From: Pseudomonadota bacterium
GTDB taxonomy: Bacteria; Pseudomonadota; Gammaproteobacteria; Nitrosococcales; Methylophagaceae
Direction: 5' to 3'
Assembly: GCA_030576275.1 (NCBI GenBank)
Contig: JALIBN010000005.1
Location: 17,030-81,029 of the forward strand
DNA: 64,000 nucleotides
Position 1 is the first letter of the stretch, and each line of letters starts with the position of its first letter. Below are positions 1-7,841 of the stretch, in pieces. Made by a program: the position numbers and the translations under genes. A model generated the notes under the pieces. That model did not search any database and was not told the DNA's origin. It was given only the letters and a program-made list of their open reading frames with translations.

Positions 1-323
1 GACGTTATGTTGCTAAAAATATAGTCGCGGCGGGTCTTGCCGATCGCTGTGAAATACAAATTTCCTATGCGATTGGTGTTGCAGAACCGACATCGATCAG
101 TATTGAAACATTTGGCACAGGAAAAATATCATCCGAAAGACTAGTACAACTGGTACGTGCGCACTTTGACTTACGTCCGGTAGGCTTAGTTAAAATGCTT
201 GATTTAATTCGCCCAATTTATTTAGCTACTGCTGCTTATGGCCACTTTGGTCGTGAAGAACCTGAATTCACTTGGGAACGCACTGATTTAGCAGAAACCT
301 TACATGATGCAGCTGGCATCTAG
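1..323 (+). CDS. metK: S-adenosylmethionine synthetase, C-terminal part
   Basis: The reading frame enters from the left edge (first full codon at base 3) and ends at the TAG at 321-323, giving about 106 residues. The translation matches the C-terminal third of MetK, including the stretch [20 protein letters not shown] and the closing [16 protein letters not shown]. MetK makes S-adenosylmethionine from methionine and ATP in the cytoplasm. It is followed by ahcY and metF on the same strand, so the window opens in a methionine-cycle cluster. The N-terminus with the main ATP site lies outside the window. Confidence 0.95.
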   Translation, partial: RYVAKNIVAAGLADRCEIQISYAIGVAEPTSISIETFGTGKISSERLVQLVRAHFDLRPVGLVKMLDLIRPIYLATAAYGHFGREEPEFTWERTDLAETLHDAAGI

Positions 324-343
324 ACCCCATTAACTTATTTCCC

Positions 344-395
344 GTAGCTTGGATTTAATCCAACATGTCGGATTAAAGTCCGACGTCCGAGCTAC
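344..395 (+). repeat. Foldable palindromic element in the ahcY leader (three-way-junction shape or REP-like repeat)
   Basis: Outer arms GTAGC (344-348) and GCTAC (391-395) enclose two hairpins: TTGGA/TCCAA (349-363) and GTCGGA/TCCGAC (367-384). GTCCGA occurs twice in tandem (378-383 and 385-390), so the second hairpin has an alternative partner. The element ends about 17 bases before the purine-rich AAGGA that precedes the ahcY start. It lacks the conserved core I know for the SAH riboswitch. Its TCGGATTA..TAATCC style resembles intergenic palindromes common in proteobacteria. Function is unknown. Confidence 0.6.
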
Positions 396-427
396 TCAAG
401 AACAAAATACTTAAGGATTATGACAAC

Positions 428-1738
428 ATGACATCTCCAATTGAAAATCTTACACCCGATTACAAAATCGCCGACATCAGTCTTGCTGAATGGGGCGCTA
501 AAGAAATCAAAATTGCTGAAAATGAAATGCCTGGTTTAATGGCTATTCGCGAAGAATATGTCGGTAAAAAGCCATTAGCCGGTGCTCGCATTGCTGGTTG
601 TTTACACATGACAATTCAAACCGCCGTATTGATTGAAACCTTAATTGATTTAGGCGCTGAAGTACGCTGGTCATCATGTAATATCTTCTCAACTCAAGAC
701 CAAGCGGCGGCGGCGATTGCGGCACAAAATATTCCGGTCTTTGCGTGGAAAGGCGAAACCAACGAAGAAGCTATCTGGTGTATCAAGCAAACTATTTCTG
801 GACCAAACAACTGGCACCCAAACCTAATCTTGGATGATGGCGGTGATTTAACCCAAGTCATGCATGATGAATTCCCTGAATTATTAAAAGATGTTAAAGG
901 TCTATCAGAAGAAACAACGACAGGTGTTCATCGTTTGTATGAAATGATGAAAGATGGTTCTTTAAAAGTACCTGCTATTAACGTTAATGATTCCGTTACT
1001 AAGTCTAAATTCGATAACTTATACGGCTGCCGTGAATCGTTACTAGATGGTATCAAACGTGCTACAGACGTGATGATTGCCGGTAAAATCTGTGTTGTTT
1101 TAGGTTACGGCGATGTAGGTAAAGGTTGTGCCCAAGCATTCCGCGGTATGGGCGCCACTGTAATGGTGACTGAAATCGATCCAATCTGTGCGCTACAAGC
1201 GGCAATGGAAGGTTACCGAGTTGTAAACATGGATGATGTAGCGAATTTAGGTGATATCTTCGTTACTACGACTGGTAATGTCGATGTAATTAATCACGAC
1301 CATATGCTTGAAATGAAAAATGAAGCCATCGTTTGTAATATCGGTCATTTTGATAGTGAAATTGCTGTTGCTTCATTACGTCAATATGAATGGGTGAACA
1401 TCAAGCCACAAGTTGATCATGTTATCTTCCCTGATGGCAAACGCATCACCTTATTGGCTGAAGGTCGCTTAGTGAATCTAGGTTGCGCTACCGGTCATCC
1501 GAGTTTTGTAATGTCAGCATCATTCACTAATCAAGTAATGGCGCAGATTGAATTATGGGATAACCATTTAGACTACAGCAATGAAGTTTATGTGTTACCT
1601 AAATCATTAGATGAAAAAGTAGCGCGTCTGCATTTAGCTAAGATTGGTGCTAATCTAACTGAATTAACAGATGCCCAAGCTAAATACTTAAGTTTGGACA
1701 AACAAGGTCCATACAAATCTGATATGTATCGCTACTAG
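428..1738 (+). CDS. ahcY: Adenosylhomocysteinase (S-adenosylhomocysteine hydrolase)
   Basis: A 436-residue protein of normal family length. It hydrolyses S-adenosylhomocysteine, the product of SAM-dependent methylation, to adenosine and homocysteine in the cytoplasm, using tightly bound NAD. Visible marks are the substrate-side segment [16 protein letters not shown] near residue 57, a Rossmann glycine motif [10 protein letters not shown] near residue 225, and the C-terminal KSDMYRY typical of the family. The ATG at 428 follows AAGGA at about 11 bases. It lies between metK and metF, completing the SAM recycling loop. No truncation or frameshift is seen. Confidence 0.97.
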   Translation: MTSPIENLTPDYKIADISLAEWGAKEIKIAENEMPGLMAIREEYVGKKPLAGARIAGCLHMTIQTAVLIETLIDLGAEVRWSSCNIFSTQDQAAAAIAAQNIPVFAWKGETNEEAIWCIKQTISGPNNWHPNLILDDGGDLTQVMHDEFPELLKDVKGLSEETTTGVHRLYEMMKDGSLKVPAINVNDSVTKSKFDNLYGCRESLLDGIKRATDVMIAGKICVVLGYGDVGKGCAQAFRGMGATVMVTEIDPICALQAAMEGYRVVNMDDVANLGDIFVTTTGNVDVINHDHMLEMKNEAIVCNIGHFDSEIAVASLRQYEWVNIKPQVDHVIFPDGKRITLLAEGRLVNLGCATGHPSFVMSASFTNQVMAQIELWDNHLDYSNEVYVLPKSLDEKVARLHLAKIGANLTELTDAQAKYLSLDKQGPYKSDMYRY

Positions 1739-1767
1739 CAGTCAGAAGTAACACGCTACAGCCTCGA

Positions 1768-1806
1768 TACCCCCTGCGGTGAAAATATATTTTCATCACA
1801 GGGGTA
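1768..1806. repeat. Long inverted repeat between ahcY and metF
   Basis: TACCCC(C)TG at 1768-1776 pairs with CA..AGGGGTA ending at 1806, and the interior GTGAAAAT/ATTTTCAT continues the stem with a small loop. It would form a long hairpin with one bulge soon after the ahcY stop. No clear U-tract follows on either strand, so it is not a standard intrinsic terminator. A 3' stabilising hairpin or a processing/attenuation structure ahead of metF is possible. Confidence 0.55.
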
Positions 1807-1868
1807 CGAGTATTTATAGATTAAACTAAATATATAAACTGTCTTTCAACTACCTTTGTGTATTCACT

Positions 1869-2720
1869 ATGACCAATAAACTCACCATCAGTTGCGAATT
1901 TTTTCCACCAAAAACGGATAAAGGCATTGCAACAATACGTGATGTTCGCCAGCAACTTGCTCCGCTGAAACCTGAGTTTTATTCAGTTACCTTTGGTGCT
2001 GGAGGGTCGACACAAGACAATACCTTAAATGCAGTAGTAGAAATTCAACAAGCGCATGCTGTAACAGGCATTGATGCAGCTCCGCATCTGTCCTGCGTCG
2101 GCTCAACAGCTGAACGTATTCGTGACATGCTCACCACTTATCAATCACATGGCATTCGACGCTTAGTCGCATTACGAGGCGACTTACCCTCAGGCATGCG
2201 AGATCCAGGTGACTTTCGTTATGCTAATGAGTTAGTTGAGTTTATTCGCCAAGAAACAGGTGATTATTTTACAATTGAAGTCGCAGCTTATCCTGAGATT
2301 CATCCACAAGCAGCATCAGCAAAAGCTGATTTTGACAATTTTAAACGTAAAGTTGATGCCGGCGCCGATAGTGCTCTCACTCAATACTTTTATAATGTTG
2401 ATGCGTATCTTTATTTTGTAGATCGTTGCCAAAAAAATGGCATTGAAATACCGATCATTCCCGGTATTATGCCCATTAATAACTTTTCCCAACTCGCCCG
2501 TTTTTCGGATGGCTGTGGTGCAGAAATACCACGCTGGTTACGTAAGCGGCTAGAAGAATTCAATGATGATACTGAGTCATTACAAGCCTTTACCTTAGAT
2601 TTTCTAACCGACTTTACCCAAAAACTAATAGATTCAGGTGTGCCTGGCCTACATTTTTACAGCATGAATAGAGCCGATCCAACGCTCACTGTCTGTCAAC
2701 GTTTAGGTTTAATCGTTTAA
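1869..2720 (+). CDS. metF: 5,10-methylenetetrahydrofolate reductase
   Basis: A 283-residue single-domain MetF, about the bacterial length. It reduces 5,10-methylene-THF to 5-methyl-THF with FAD, supplying the methyl group for homocysteine remethylation. The N-terminal CEFFPPKT contains the catalytic glutamate, VTFGAGGST follows near residue 40, VALRGD near residue 100 belongs to the FAD site, and IPGIMPI lies near residue 198. The ATG at 1869 has no strong Shine-Dalgarno sequence. Its place downstream of ahcY makes sense: ahcY yields homocysteine and metF provides the one-carbon donor. The intervening hairpin may separate their transcripts. Confidence 0.96.
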   Translation: MTNKLTISCEFFPPKTDKGIATIRDVRQQLAPLKPEFYSVTFGAGGSTQDNTLNAVVEIQQAHAVTGIDAAPHLSCVGSTAERIRDMLTTYQSHGIRRLVALRGDLPSGMRDPGDFRYANELVEFIRQETGDYFTIEVAAYPEIHPQAASAKADFDNFKRKVDAGADSALTQYFYNVDAYLYFVDRCQKNGIEIPIIPGIMPINNFSQLARFSDGCGAEIPRWLRKRLEEFNDDTESLQAFTLDFLTDFTQKLIDSGVPGLHFYSMNRADPTLTVCQRLGLIV

Positions 2721-2742
2721 AGTCGATAAGCTGTAATATCTG

Positions 2743-3429
2743 ATGAACTACTTTATAGAGTCGCTATTAGCGGCCTTTAGCTTAATTACCTCACTTGATG
2801 GCGATATTTACCGCATCGTTTTAACCTCGGTTTCCATTTCTATTACAGCAACCCTGATTGCCGCACTATTGGCTATTCCAGCAGGCGTCGCTATGGCGCT
2901 CAATACTTTTACAGGCAAGGCCAGTCTCCAGCATTTACTCAACACATTGATGTCAATGCCCACTGTCGTAATCGGCTTGCTACTTTATGGTCTGTTTAGT
3001 CGTTTGGGCCCCCTCGGTAATTTGGGCCTGCTTTATACACCTACAGCCGTTATTATCGCTGAGGCCATTTTGATTTTTCCGATCATGATGAATTTAACTA
3101 TCGCCGCCGTGAACTCAGCAGATCCTCGCTTGGTTCCAACTTTAATCAGTTTAGGTGCCAGACCTTATACATTAACGGTTCATGTTATCAGGGCAACACG
3201 TTACGCCATACTCGCAGCATTAGTTATGGGGTTCGGTCGTGCGATTGGCGAAGTCGGAGCAGCAATGATGTTAGGCGGCAATATTCAGGGCTTTACCCGC
3301 ACGATGACCACCGCTATCGCGCTTGAAACTAGCAAGGGAGAATTTGAACTCGGGCTAGCACTAGGAATATTATTATTAATCATTGCTTTCGCACTTAATT
3401 TTGCCTTGTCATGGTTAAATAGATCATGA
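2743..3429 (+). CDS. tupB: ABC transporter permease, tungstate (TupB) type
   Basis: A 228-residue inner-membrane protein with about five or six hydrophobic segments and a BPD-permease coupling loop near residues 150-170 (ATRYAILAALVMGFGRAIGE). Length, MPTVVIGLLLYGL and the C-terminal pattern agree with TupB/WtpB-type permeases for tungstate, less well with ModB. The stop overlaps the start of the ATPase gene (ATGA at 3426-3429), so the two are translationally coupled. No periplasmic binding protein gene (tupA) is adjacent. The exact oxyanion is an inference from family resemblance. Confidence 0.8.
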   Translation: MNYFIESLLAAFSLITSLDGDIYRIVLTSVSISITATLIAALLAIPAGVAMALNTFTGKASLQHLLNTLMSMPTVVIGLLLYGLFSRLGPLGNLGLLYTPTAVIIAEAILIFPIMMNLTIAAVNSADPRLVPTLISLGARPYTLTVHVIRATRYAILAALVMGFGRAIGEVGAAMMLGGNIQGFTRTMTTAIALETSKGEFELGLALGILLLIIAFALNFALSWLNRS

Positions 3430-4415
3430 CATCAGCCTATGAATTAAGGGACATTACGCTTAAACAACAAAATAAGATAATACTTAATATTTCTCAACTG
3501 ACTATTGAATCAGACCAATGTTTAGCGCTACTCGGTGAAAATGGCGCAGGCAAAACAAGCTTAATCAATTTACTGGCTTTTACTAGTCGTGCAAGTCATG
3601 GCTCGATACGCTTATTTAACCAAGTTGTCTGTTCAAAGCTCAAGCCAAGCCAACGTCGCCGTATAGGACTGGTTCATCAACAGCCCTACCTACTACCAGG
3701 CACCGTGGCTGATAACATTCGATTAGCATTGAGCCTGCAAGGTGTGAAGCGTTCTCATATTCCAGAGCTAATTCAACAAGCACTTAAACAGGTCAATTTA
3801 ATTGATTTGGCTGATCAGCCCGCGAATACTTTATCTGGCGGTGAGTTAAAACGCGTTGCCATTGCGCGTGCGATAGCCTATCAACCTGATATTTTATTGT
3901 TAGATGAACCCTTTTCGCATCTTGATCATCGTCATATACAACTACTTGAAGATAGTATTAATCATTTCGCTCAACAGATGGGCAAGACCGTTATTTTTTC
4001 AACGCATGATCGATTCCAAGCGCAAGCTCTAGCCAATGCAACTATTAATCTTGTAGCAGGGAAAATAACCGCTGCACCTTTATTAAATCATTATCATGGG
4101 AAATTGGACCAACATTTTTTTGACACCGGTAAGATGATGATTCATGTCACCAGCAAACTGACCCATGCACGCCATCTTGCCGTCGATCCTCGAGAAATAA
4201 TTGTGTCGCCGCAACCATTAGAATCCAGCATGCGTAATAGCTTTTCTGGGCGCTTAACCCTTATCGCTGAAGAAGGTAATGCCATCCGATTAACTATCGA
4301 ATGTGCTGAACGCTTCCATGTGATCATTAGCCCTGAAGCCCTCTCGAGTCTAAAGTTGTCTTTAGGAGACACGATTTGGTTAAGCTTTAAATCCACCGCC
4401 GTGACAGTATTTTAA
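3426..4415 (+). CDS. tupC: ABC transporter ATP-binding protein, tungstate (TupC) type with C-terminal TOBE-like domain
   Basis: A 329-residue ATPase partner of the preceding permease. The Walker A motif GENGAGKTS is near residue 37, the Q-loop near 82 (GLVHQQPYLLPG), the signature LSGGELKRVAIARAIA near 138, and Walker B ILLLDEPFSHLD near 158. After residue about 235 there is an extra beta-rich region (VDPREIIVSPQPLESS onward) resembling the TOBE/Mop regulatory domains of molybdate and tungstate importers. It sits where lptB often precedes rpoN, but its length, domain tail and permease partner exclude LptB. Substrate specificity is inferred. Confidence 0.8.
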   Translation: MTSAYELRDITLKQQNKIILNISQLTIESDQCLALLGENGAGKTSLINLLAFTSRASHGSIRLFNQVVCSKLKPSQRRRIGLVHQQPYLLPGTVADNIRLALSLQGVKRSHIPELIQQALKQVNLIDLADQPANTLSGGELKRVAIARAIAYQPDILLLDEPFSHLDHRHIQLLEDSINHFAQQMGKTVIFSTHDRFQAQALANATINLVAGKITAAPLLNHYHGKLDQHFFDTGKMMIHVTSKLTHARHLAVDPREIIVSPQPLESSMRNSFSGRLTLIAEEGNAIRLTIECAERFHVIISPEALSSLKLSLGDTIWLSFKSTAVTVF

Positions 4416-4440
4416 TATTTACACACTTTGCTATAGGCAA

Positions 4441-4456
4441 TGGCATAAGACTTGCG
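4441..4456 (+). promoter_or_regulatory. Candidate sigma54 (-24/-12) promoter upstream of rpoN
   Basis: TGGCATAAGACTTGCG matches the sigma54 consensus TGGCACG-N4-TTGCW at the invariant GG (-24) and GC (-12) with exact spacing; mismatches are C to T, G to A and the final W to G. It lies 43 bases before the rpoN GTG start, in an 83-base intergenic gap. This would make rpoN autoregulated. No upstream activator site was identified. Confidence 0.5.
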
Positions 4457-4498
4457 GTACCATAAACTCATGACATTTTATTTCGATTGTAAAAATCT

Positions 4499-5959
4499 GT
4501 GAAACCCTCATTACAGTTGCGTGTAGGCCAAAGCCTATCGATGACACCACAGTTACAACAAGCCATTCGCTTATTGCAATTGTCATCACTTGAATTACAA
4601 GCTGAAATTCAAGAAGCACTGGAAACTAACCCTCTACTTGAAGTTGAAGATGACTTTGATCATGATGATCATTCAGCAATTCAACAAGAGAGTGAGAAAG
4701 TTATTGCCCAGGAAAATCAGGATGTTAGCCAGCTTGAAAACGCATCAATTCCCGATGAATTACCAACGGATAGTGAGTGGGAAGACACCTTCGACACCCA
4801 ACCAGTATCGCTACTCTCAGGACAAGTTTCTGATTCTGGTTTAGAGCGTGACAATCAAGATAATAGTGGTGATTCCTTACAAGAACACCTACTTTGGCAA
4901 ATGCGCTTAACGCCTTTTTCGGCTACCGAGCAAGAAATTGCCGCAACTATTATCGATTCAATTGAAGATGATGGTTATTTAAAAATCACCCTCGAAGACA
5001 TCCAGCAAAGTTTAGGCGATGAATATAGTGAGGTTGAACTTGATGAGATCGAGGCCGTACTTCACCGCATTCAGCATTTTGATCCGGTAGGTGTTGCCGC
5101 ACGTGATTTACGAGAATGCTTATTAATTCAGCTTAAATTATATGAAGCTGAAATTGATCAGCTCGCATTACTGACCGAACTTATTGATAAACATTTAGAT
5201 ACATTGGCCAAGCGTGATTACGCCCAAATTAAACGCGCTTTAAAAATCACTGACGAAGAACTCACCGAATTAGTACGTTCAATTCAGCTACTCAATCCTC
5301 GTCCTGGCAGTCATATTCAACAAGATAAAACAGAATACATCGTGCCTGACGTTTACGCTCGAAAGGTAAACGGTCGTTGGCAGTTATCACTTAATCCCGA
5401 TAACGCACCTCGCTTACAAGTTGCTGAACATTATGCACAACTTATTAAACGCGCAGATAACAGTGCTGAAAACACCTATTTAAAGAATAATTTGCAAGAA
5501 GCACGTTGGTTTTTAAAAAGCCTACAAAGTCGAAATGACACCTTATTAAAAGTGGCAGCAGCGATTGTTGATCGGCAACAAGGATTTCTTGACCATGGTG
5601 ATGAAGCCATGAAACCGCTAGTCTTGGCCTATATAGCTGAAATTGTCGAAATGCATGAATCAACGATTTCACGTGTCACCACACGAAAATACTTACATAC
5701 TCCTCGTGGTATTTTTGAATTGAAATATTTTTTCTCCAGCCATGTCAGCACGGACAATGGTGGGGAGTGTTCAGCAACAGCAATACGTGCCATCATAAAA
5801 AAACTAGTACTCGCCGAAAATCCAAGAAAGCCTCTCAGCGACAGTAAAATTGCTGATATTCTTGTAGATCAGGGCATTAATGTGGCTCGCAGAACCATTG
5901 CGAAATATCGGGAAACCTTGGCAATCTCCCCCTCTAACGAACGCAAGCGGCTGGTGTAA
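4499..5959 (+). CDS. rpoN: RNA polymerase sigma-54 factor
   Basis: A 486-residue sigma54. Region I begins QLRVGQSLSMTPQLQQAIRL, followed by an acidic region II (about residues 50-115), the core-binding and helix-turn-helix regions, and the C-terminal RpoN box ARRTIAKYRE near residue 460. The start is GTG at 4499; starting there reproduces the conserved MKPSLQLR-type N-terminus. RpoN directs transcription from -24/-12 promoters with enhancer-binding proteins, often for nitrogen, flagellar or catabolic genes. It heads a run with hpf, ptsN and other PTS genes, the classical rpoN neighbourhood, although lptAB are not upstream. Confidence 0.97.
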   Translation: MKPSLQLRVGQSLSMTPQLQQAIRLLQLSSLELQAEIQEALETNPLLEVEDDFDHDDHSAIQQESEKVIAQENQDVSQLENASIPDELPTDSEWEDTFDTQPVSLLSGQVSDSGLERDNQDNSGDSLQEHLLWQMRLTPFSATEQEIAATIIDSIEDDGYLKITLEDIQQSLGDEYSEVELDEIEAVLHRIQHFDPVGVAARDLRECLLIQLKLYEAEIDQLALLTELIDKHLDTLAKRDYAQIKRALKITDEELTELVRSIQLLNPRPGSHIQQDKTEYIVPDVYARKVNGRWQLSLNPDNAPRLQVAEHYAQLIKRADNSAENTYLKNNLQEARWFLKSLQSRNDTLLKVAAAIVDRQQGFLDHGDEAMKPLVLAYIAEIVEMHESTISRVTTRKYLHTPRGIFELKYFFSSHVSTDNGGECSATAIRAIIKKLVLAENPRKPLSDSKIADILVDQGINVARRTIAKYRETLAISPSNERKRLV

Positions 5960-5992
5960 GCCAGTTTTATAGATCAATTTAGGAGTAGCAAA

Positions 5993-6319
5993 ATGCAACT
6001 AAACTTAACCGGACAACATGTTGACATCACCGATAGTCTTCGTGACCATGTAAATAGTAAATTTGAAAAACTAACGCGTCACTTTGATCACATGACTAAT
6101 GTTCATGTCATCCTTTCTGTAGAAAAAGATCGTCAAAAAGCAGAAGCGACTGTTCATGCTAGCGGTGCAGACTTATTTGCTTCGGATGAAGGTGAGAATA
6201 TGTACACCGCGATTGATAGCTTGATTGCAAAACTTGACCGCCAAATTATCAAACATAAAGACAAGATCAAAGACCATCACCAAGCTGATGGTCATGATAT
6301 GAAACATAACGCAGGTTAA
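5993..6319 (+). CDS. hpf: Ribosome hibernation promoting factor (short HPF type)
   Basis: A 108-residue protein of the HPF/YfiA fold, starting MQLNLTGQHVDITDSLRDHV and containing ATVHASGADLFASDEGENMY. It binds the 30S subunit and promotes inactive 100S ribosome dimers in stationary phase. It has no long C-terminal domain, so it is the short gammaproteobacterial form. AGGAG lies 8 bases before the ATG. It is 33 bases after rpoN and 14 before ptsN, the usual rpoN operon order. The His- and Lys-rich tail (residues about 87-108) is slightly longer than in Escherichia coli HPF. Confidence 0.94.
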   Translation: MQLNLTGQHVDITDSLRDHVNSKFEKLTRHFDHMTNVHVILSVEKDRQKAEATVHASGADLFASDEGENMYTAIDSLIAKLDRQIIKHKDKIKDHHQADGHDMKHNAG

Positions 6320-6333
6320 TTTCGGATTTATCT

Positions 6334-6795
6334 ATGCTCATAGCCGCTTCACTCATTAACGCCGACAATATTAGTTGTCATGATTCCGCCACTAGCAAAA
6401 AGCGCGTTATTGAAAACTTAAGTCAGTTGTTAGCCGCTAATACCGGAGCAACAACCGCTGATGCTATTTTTCAGGCATTACTTGAACGAGAACGGCTAGG
6501 TAGTACAGGTTTGGGGAAGGGCGTGGCAATACCGCACGCCCGCATCCCGGGATTACCTCATACCATTGCCGCGATGATGACCTTAGCCACAACCGTTAAC
6601 TATGAATCGGCAGATAATAAGCCTGTTGATATTGTTTTTGGTTTATTAGTTCCAGAAGATGGTAATGATCAGCATTTGCAACAATTAGCTAGATTAGTCA
6701 GCTTATTCCGTGAAGAAGAAACTTGCACCAAGATTCGCCAAGCTAACGATGCCGAGCAAATATTTGAAATTTTGCTGGCCAGTGACGACAACTAA
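6334..6795 (+). CDS. ptsN: PTS IIA-like nitrogen regulatory protein (EIIA-Ntr)
   Basis: A 153-residue EIIA of the fructose/nitrogen class. The phosphoacceptor is His68 in GKGVAIPHAR, within the family pattern STGLGKGVAIPHARIPG. It receives phosphate from HPr/NPr and acts as a regulator (potassium transport, nitrogen and envelope responses in other species) rather than moving sugar. It sits between hpf and the HPr kinase gene, and the genes for EIIA-Man, HPr and enzyme I follow, so the whole relay is encoded locally. Confidence 0.95.
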   Translation: MLIAASLINADNISCHDSATSKKRVIENLSQLLAANTGATTADAIFQALLERERLGSTGLGKGVAIPHARIPGLPHTIAAMMTLATTVNYESADNKPVDIVFGLLVPEDGNDQHLQQLARLVSLFREEETCTKIRQANDAEQIFEILLASDDN

Positions 6796-6801
6796 GCAAG
6801 T

Positions 6802-7296
6802 GTGGACAAGCCAAACGAACTAATAGAAAGCCACCACGGCGTAATGATGAACGTCGCGGGCTTCGGAATCTTAATTATTGGTTCACCCGCCATTGGAAAA
6901 AGTAGCCTAGCATTAGAGTTACTTTCTCAAAACCATCAACTAATTTCAGATGACGTAGTCGATTTTTGTTGTGCCAATAATATCGTTAGAGGCCATTGCC
7001 CATCGATGTTATCGGGTTTATTACATACCCGTGAACTAGGCCTTATTTCCGTTCGCAACGTCTTTGGTAACGAGGCTTGGCAAAGTCAGTATCAACTTGA
7101 TTACGTTATCAAACTCACGCAACAGTTCGATTCAAACATTAACCTTGTTCTAAAAAAGCGATCTTATACCGTTCTAAATCACGCTTTTCCACTACTGATA
7201 CTTTCTTTAGCAACACCCGCTTCACTTTCCACTCGACTGCTTTGCTGGTTAAACATGCAAGCAAATCCATGTCCTGCAGAAAATGGATTAAAATAA
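6802..7296 (+). CDS. hprK: HPr kinase/phosphorylase-like protein, kinase domain only and diverged
   Basis: A 164-residue protein starting at GTG 6802. It aligns with the C-terminal kinase domain of HprK and lacks the usual N-terminal domain. The P-loop GSPAIGKS (about residues 28-35) and ISDDVVDF (about 49-56) are intact. The HprK signature, normally like LEIRGLGIINV, reads LHTRELGLISV, losing the glutamate and a glycine. The expected PxRPGRN-type segment near the C-terminus is not recognisable. It could be a short functional kinase or a decaying one. Context (ptsN before, HPr after) and Ser46 in HPr support a kinase role. The frame stays open after its TAA (see findings). Confidence 0.75.
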   Translation: MDKPNELIESHHGVMMNVAGFGILIIGSPAIGKSSLALELLSQNHQLISDDVVDFCCANNIVRGHCPSMLSGLLHTRELGLISVRNVFGNEAWQSQYQLDYVIKLTQQFDSNINLVLKKRSYTVLNHAFPLLILSLATPASLSTRLLCWLNMQANPCPAENGLK

Positions 7297-7326
7297 TATC
7301 AATACACTTTAAATGAGCGTCGCAAA

Positions 7327-7446
7327 ATGAATGGCAAAATAATCCGTATTCAACTTCGTTTAAATAAACAACTAAAACGGTTAGTTTTACGTCATCATGC
7401 TCATTTCACTATCTTGTTTAAACATAGAGAATTTTTATGGCTGTAG
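7327..7446 (+). CDS. Possible 39-residue basic peptide, or remnant, between hprK and the EIIA-Man gene
   Basis: ATG at 7327 to TAG at 7444-7446 encodes a strongly basic 39-residue peptide ending HFTILFKHREFLWL. It is in the same frame as hprK, and the frame is open from the hprK stop onward, so it could be a detached C-terminal extension, a remnant (rapZ normally lies here), or chance. There is no good ribosome-binding site. It overlaps the next gene by 10 bases. I do not recognise it, and reality as a gene is doubtful. Confidence 0.2.
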   Translation: MNGKIIRIQLRLNKQLKRLVLRHHAHFTILFKHREFLWL

Positions 7447-7841
7447 GAATTTTAATCGTATCCCATAATCAAATCGGAACGGAATTAATCAATACCGCAC
7501 GACAAATGTTGTCATGTTGTCCCCTACCCACTAAAGTCCTTGCCATTGGCGGTAAAGATAATCCAGCAAGCATTCGGCGACAATTTGAGACTGAACTTAA
7601 AGGCCTCGATCAAGGCAACGGTATTCTTATATTGACCGATATGTTTGGCTCCACCCCAAGCAATATCGCTTGCGCTGTTTCTGATCGTGATGATATTCGC
7701 ATCATTGCTGGTCTCAACCTGCCTATGTTGATCCGCGTTCTTAATTACCCTAACTTGAATCTTGATGAATTAGAGAAAAAAGCCATCAGTGGTGGTATAG
7801 AAGGCATCGTTTGCTGTCATCACACGGGGTATAAATTATGA
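7437..7841 (+). CDS. PTS EIIA component, mannose (EIIA-Man) type
   Basis: A 134-residue single-domain EIIA-Man. The phosphoacceptor is His10 in GILIVSHNQIG, and LILTDMFGSTPSNIA near residue 65 is the other family hallmark. No EIIB, EIIC or EIID gene is near, so it is probably a regulatory phosphate acceptor, as found in PTS-Ntr operons of many proteobacteria (sometimes named ptsA or manX). It ends in a 4-base overlap with the HPr gene (7838-7841). Confidence 0.92.
   Translation: MAVGILIVSHNQIGTELINTARQMLSCCPLPTKVLAIGGKDNPASIRRQFETELKGLDQGNGILILTDMFGSTPSNIACAVSDRDDIRIIAGLNLPMLIRVLNYPNLNLDELEKKAISGGIEGIVCCHHTGYKL

Noticed and set aside
344..395. SAH riboswitch ahead of ahcY
   Set aside because: The conserved pseudoknot core of SAH riboswitches is not present; the region consists of simple palindromes instead.
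3426..4415. LptB, as an ABC ATPase lies directly upstream of rpoN
   Set aside because: The protein has a C-terminal TOBE-like domain, is about 90 residues too long and is coupled to an oxyanion-type permease; lptA and lptC are absent.
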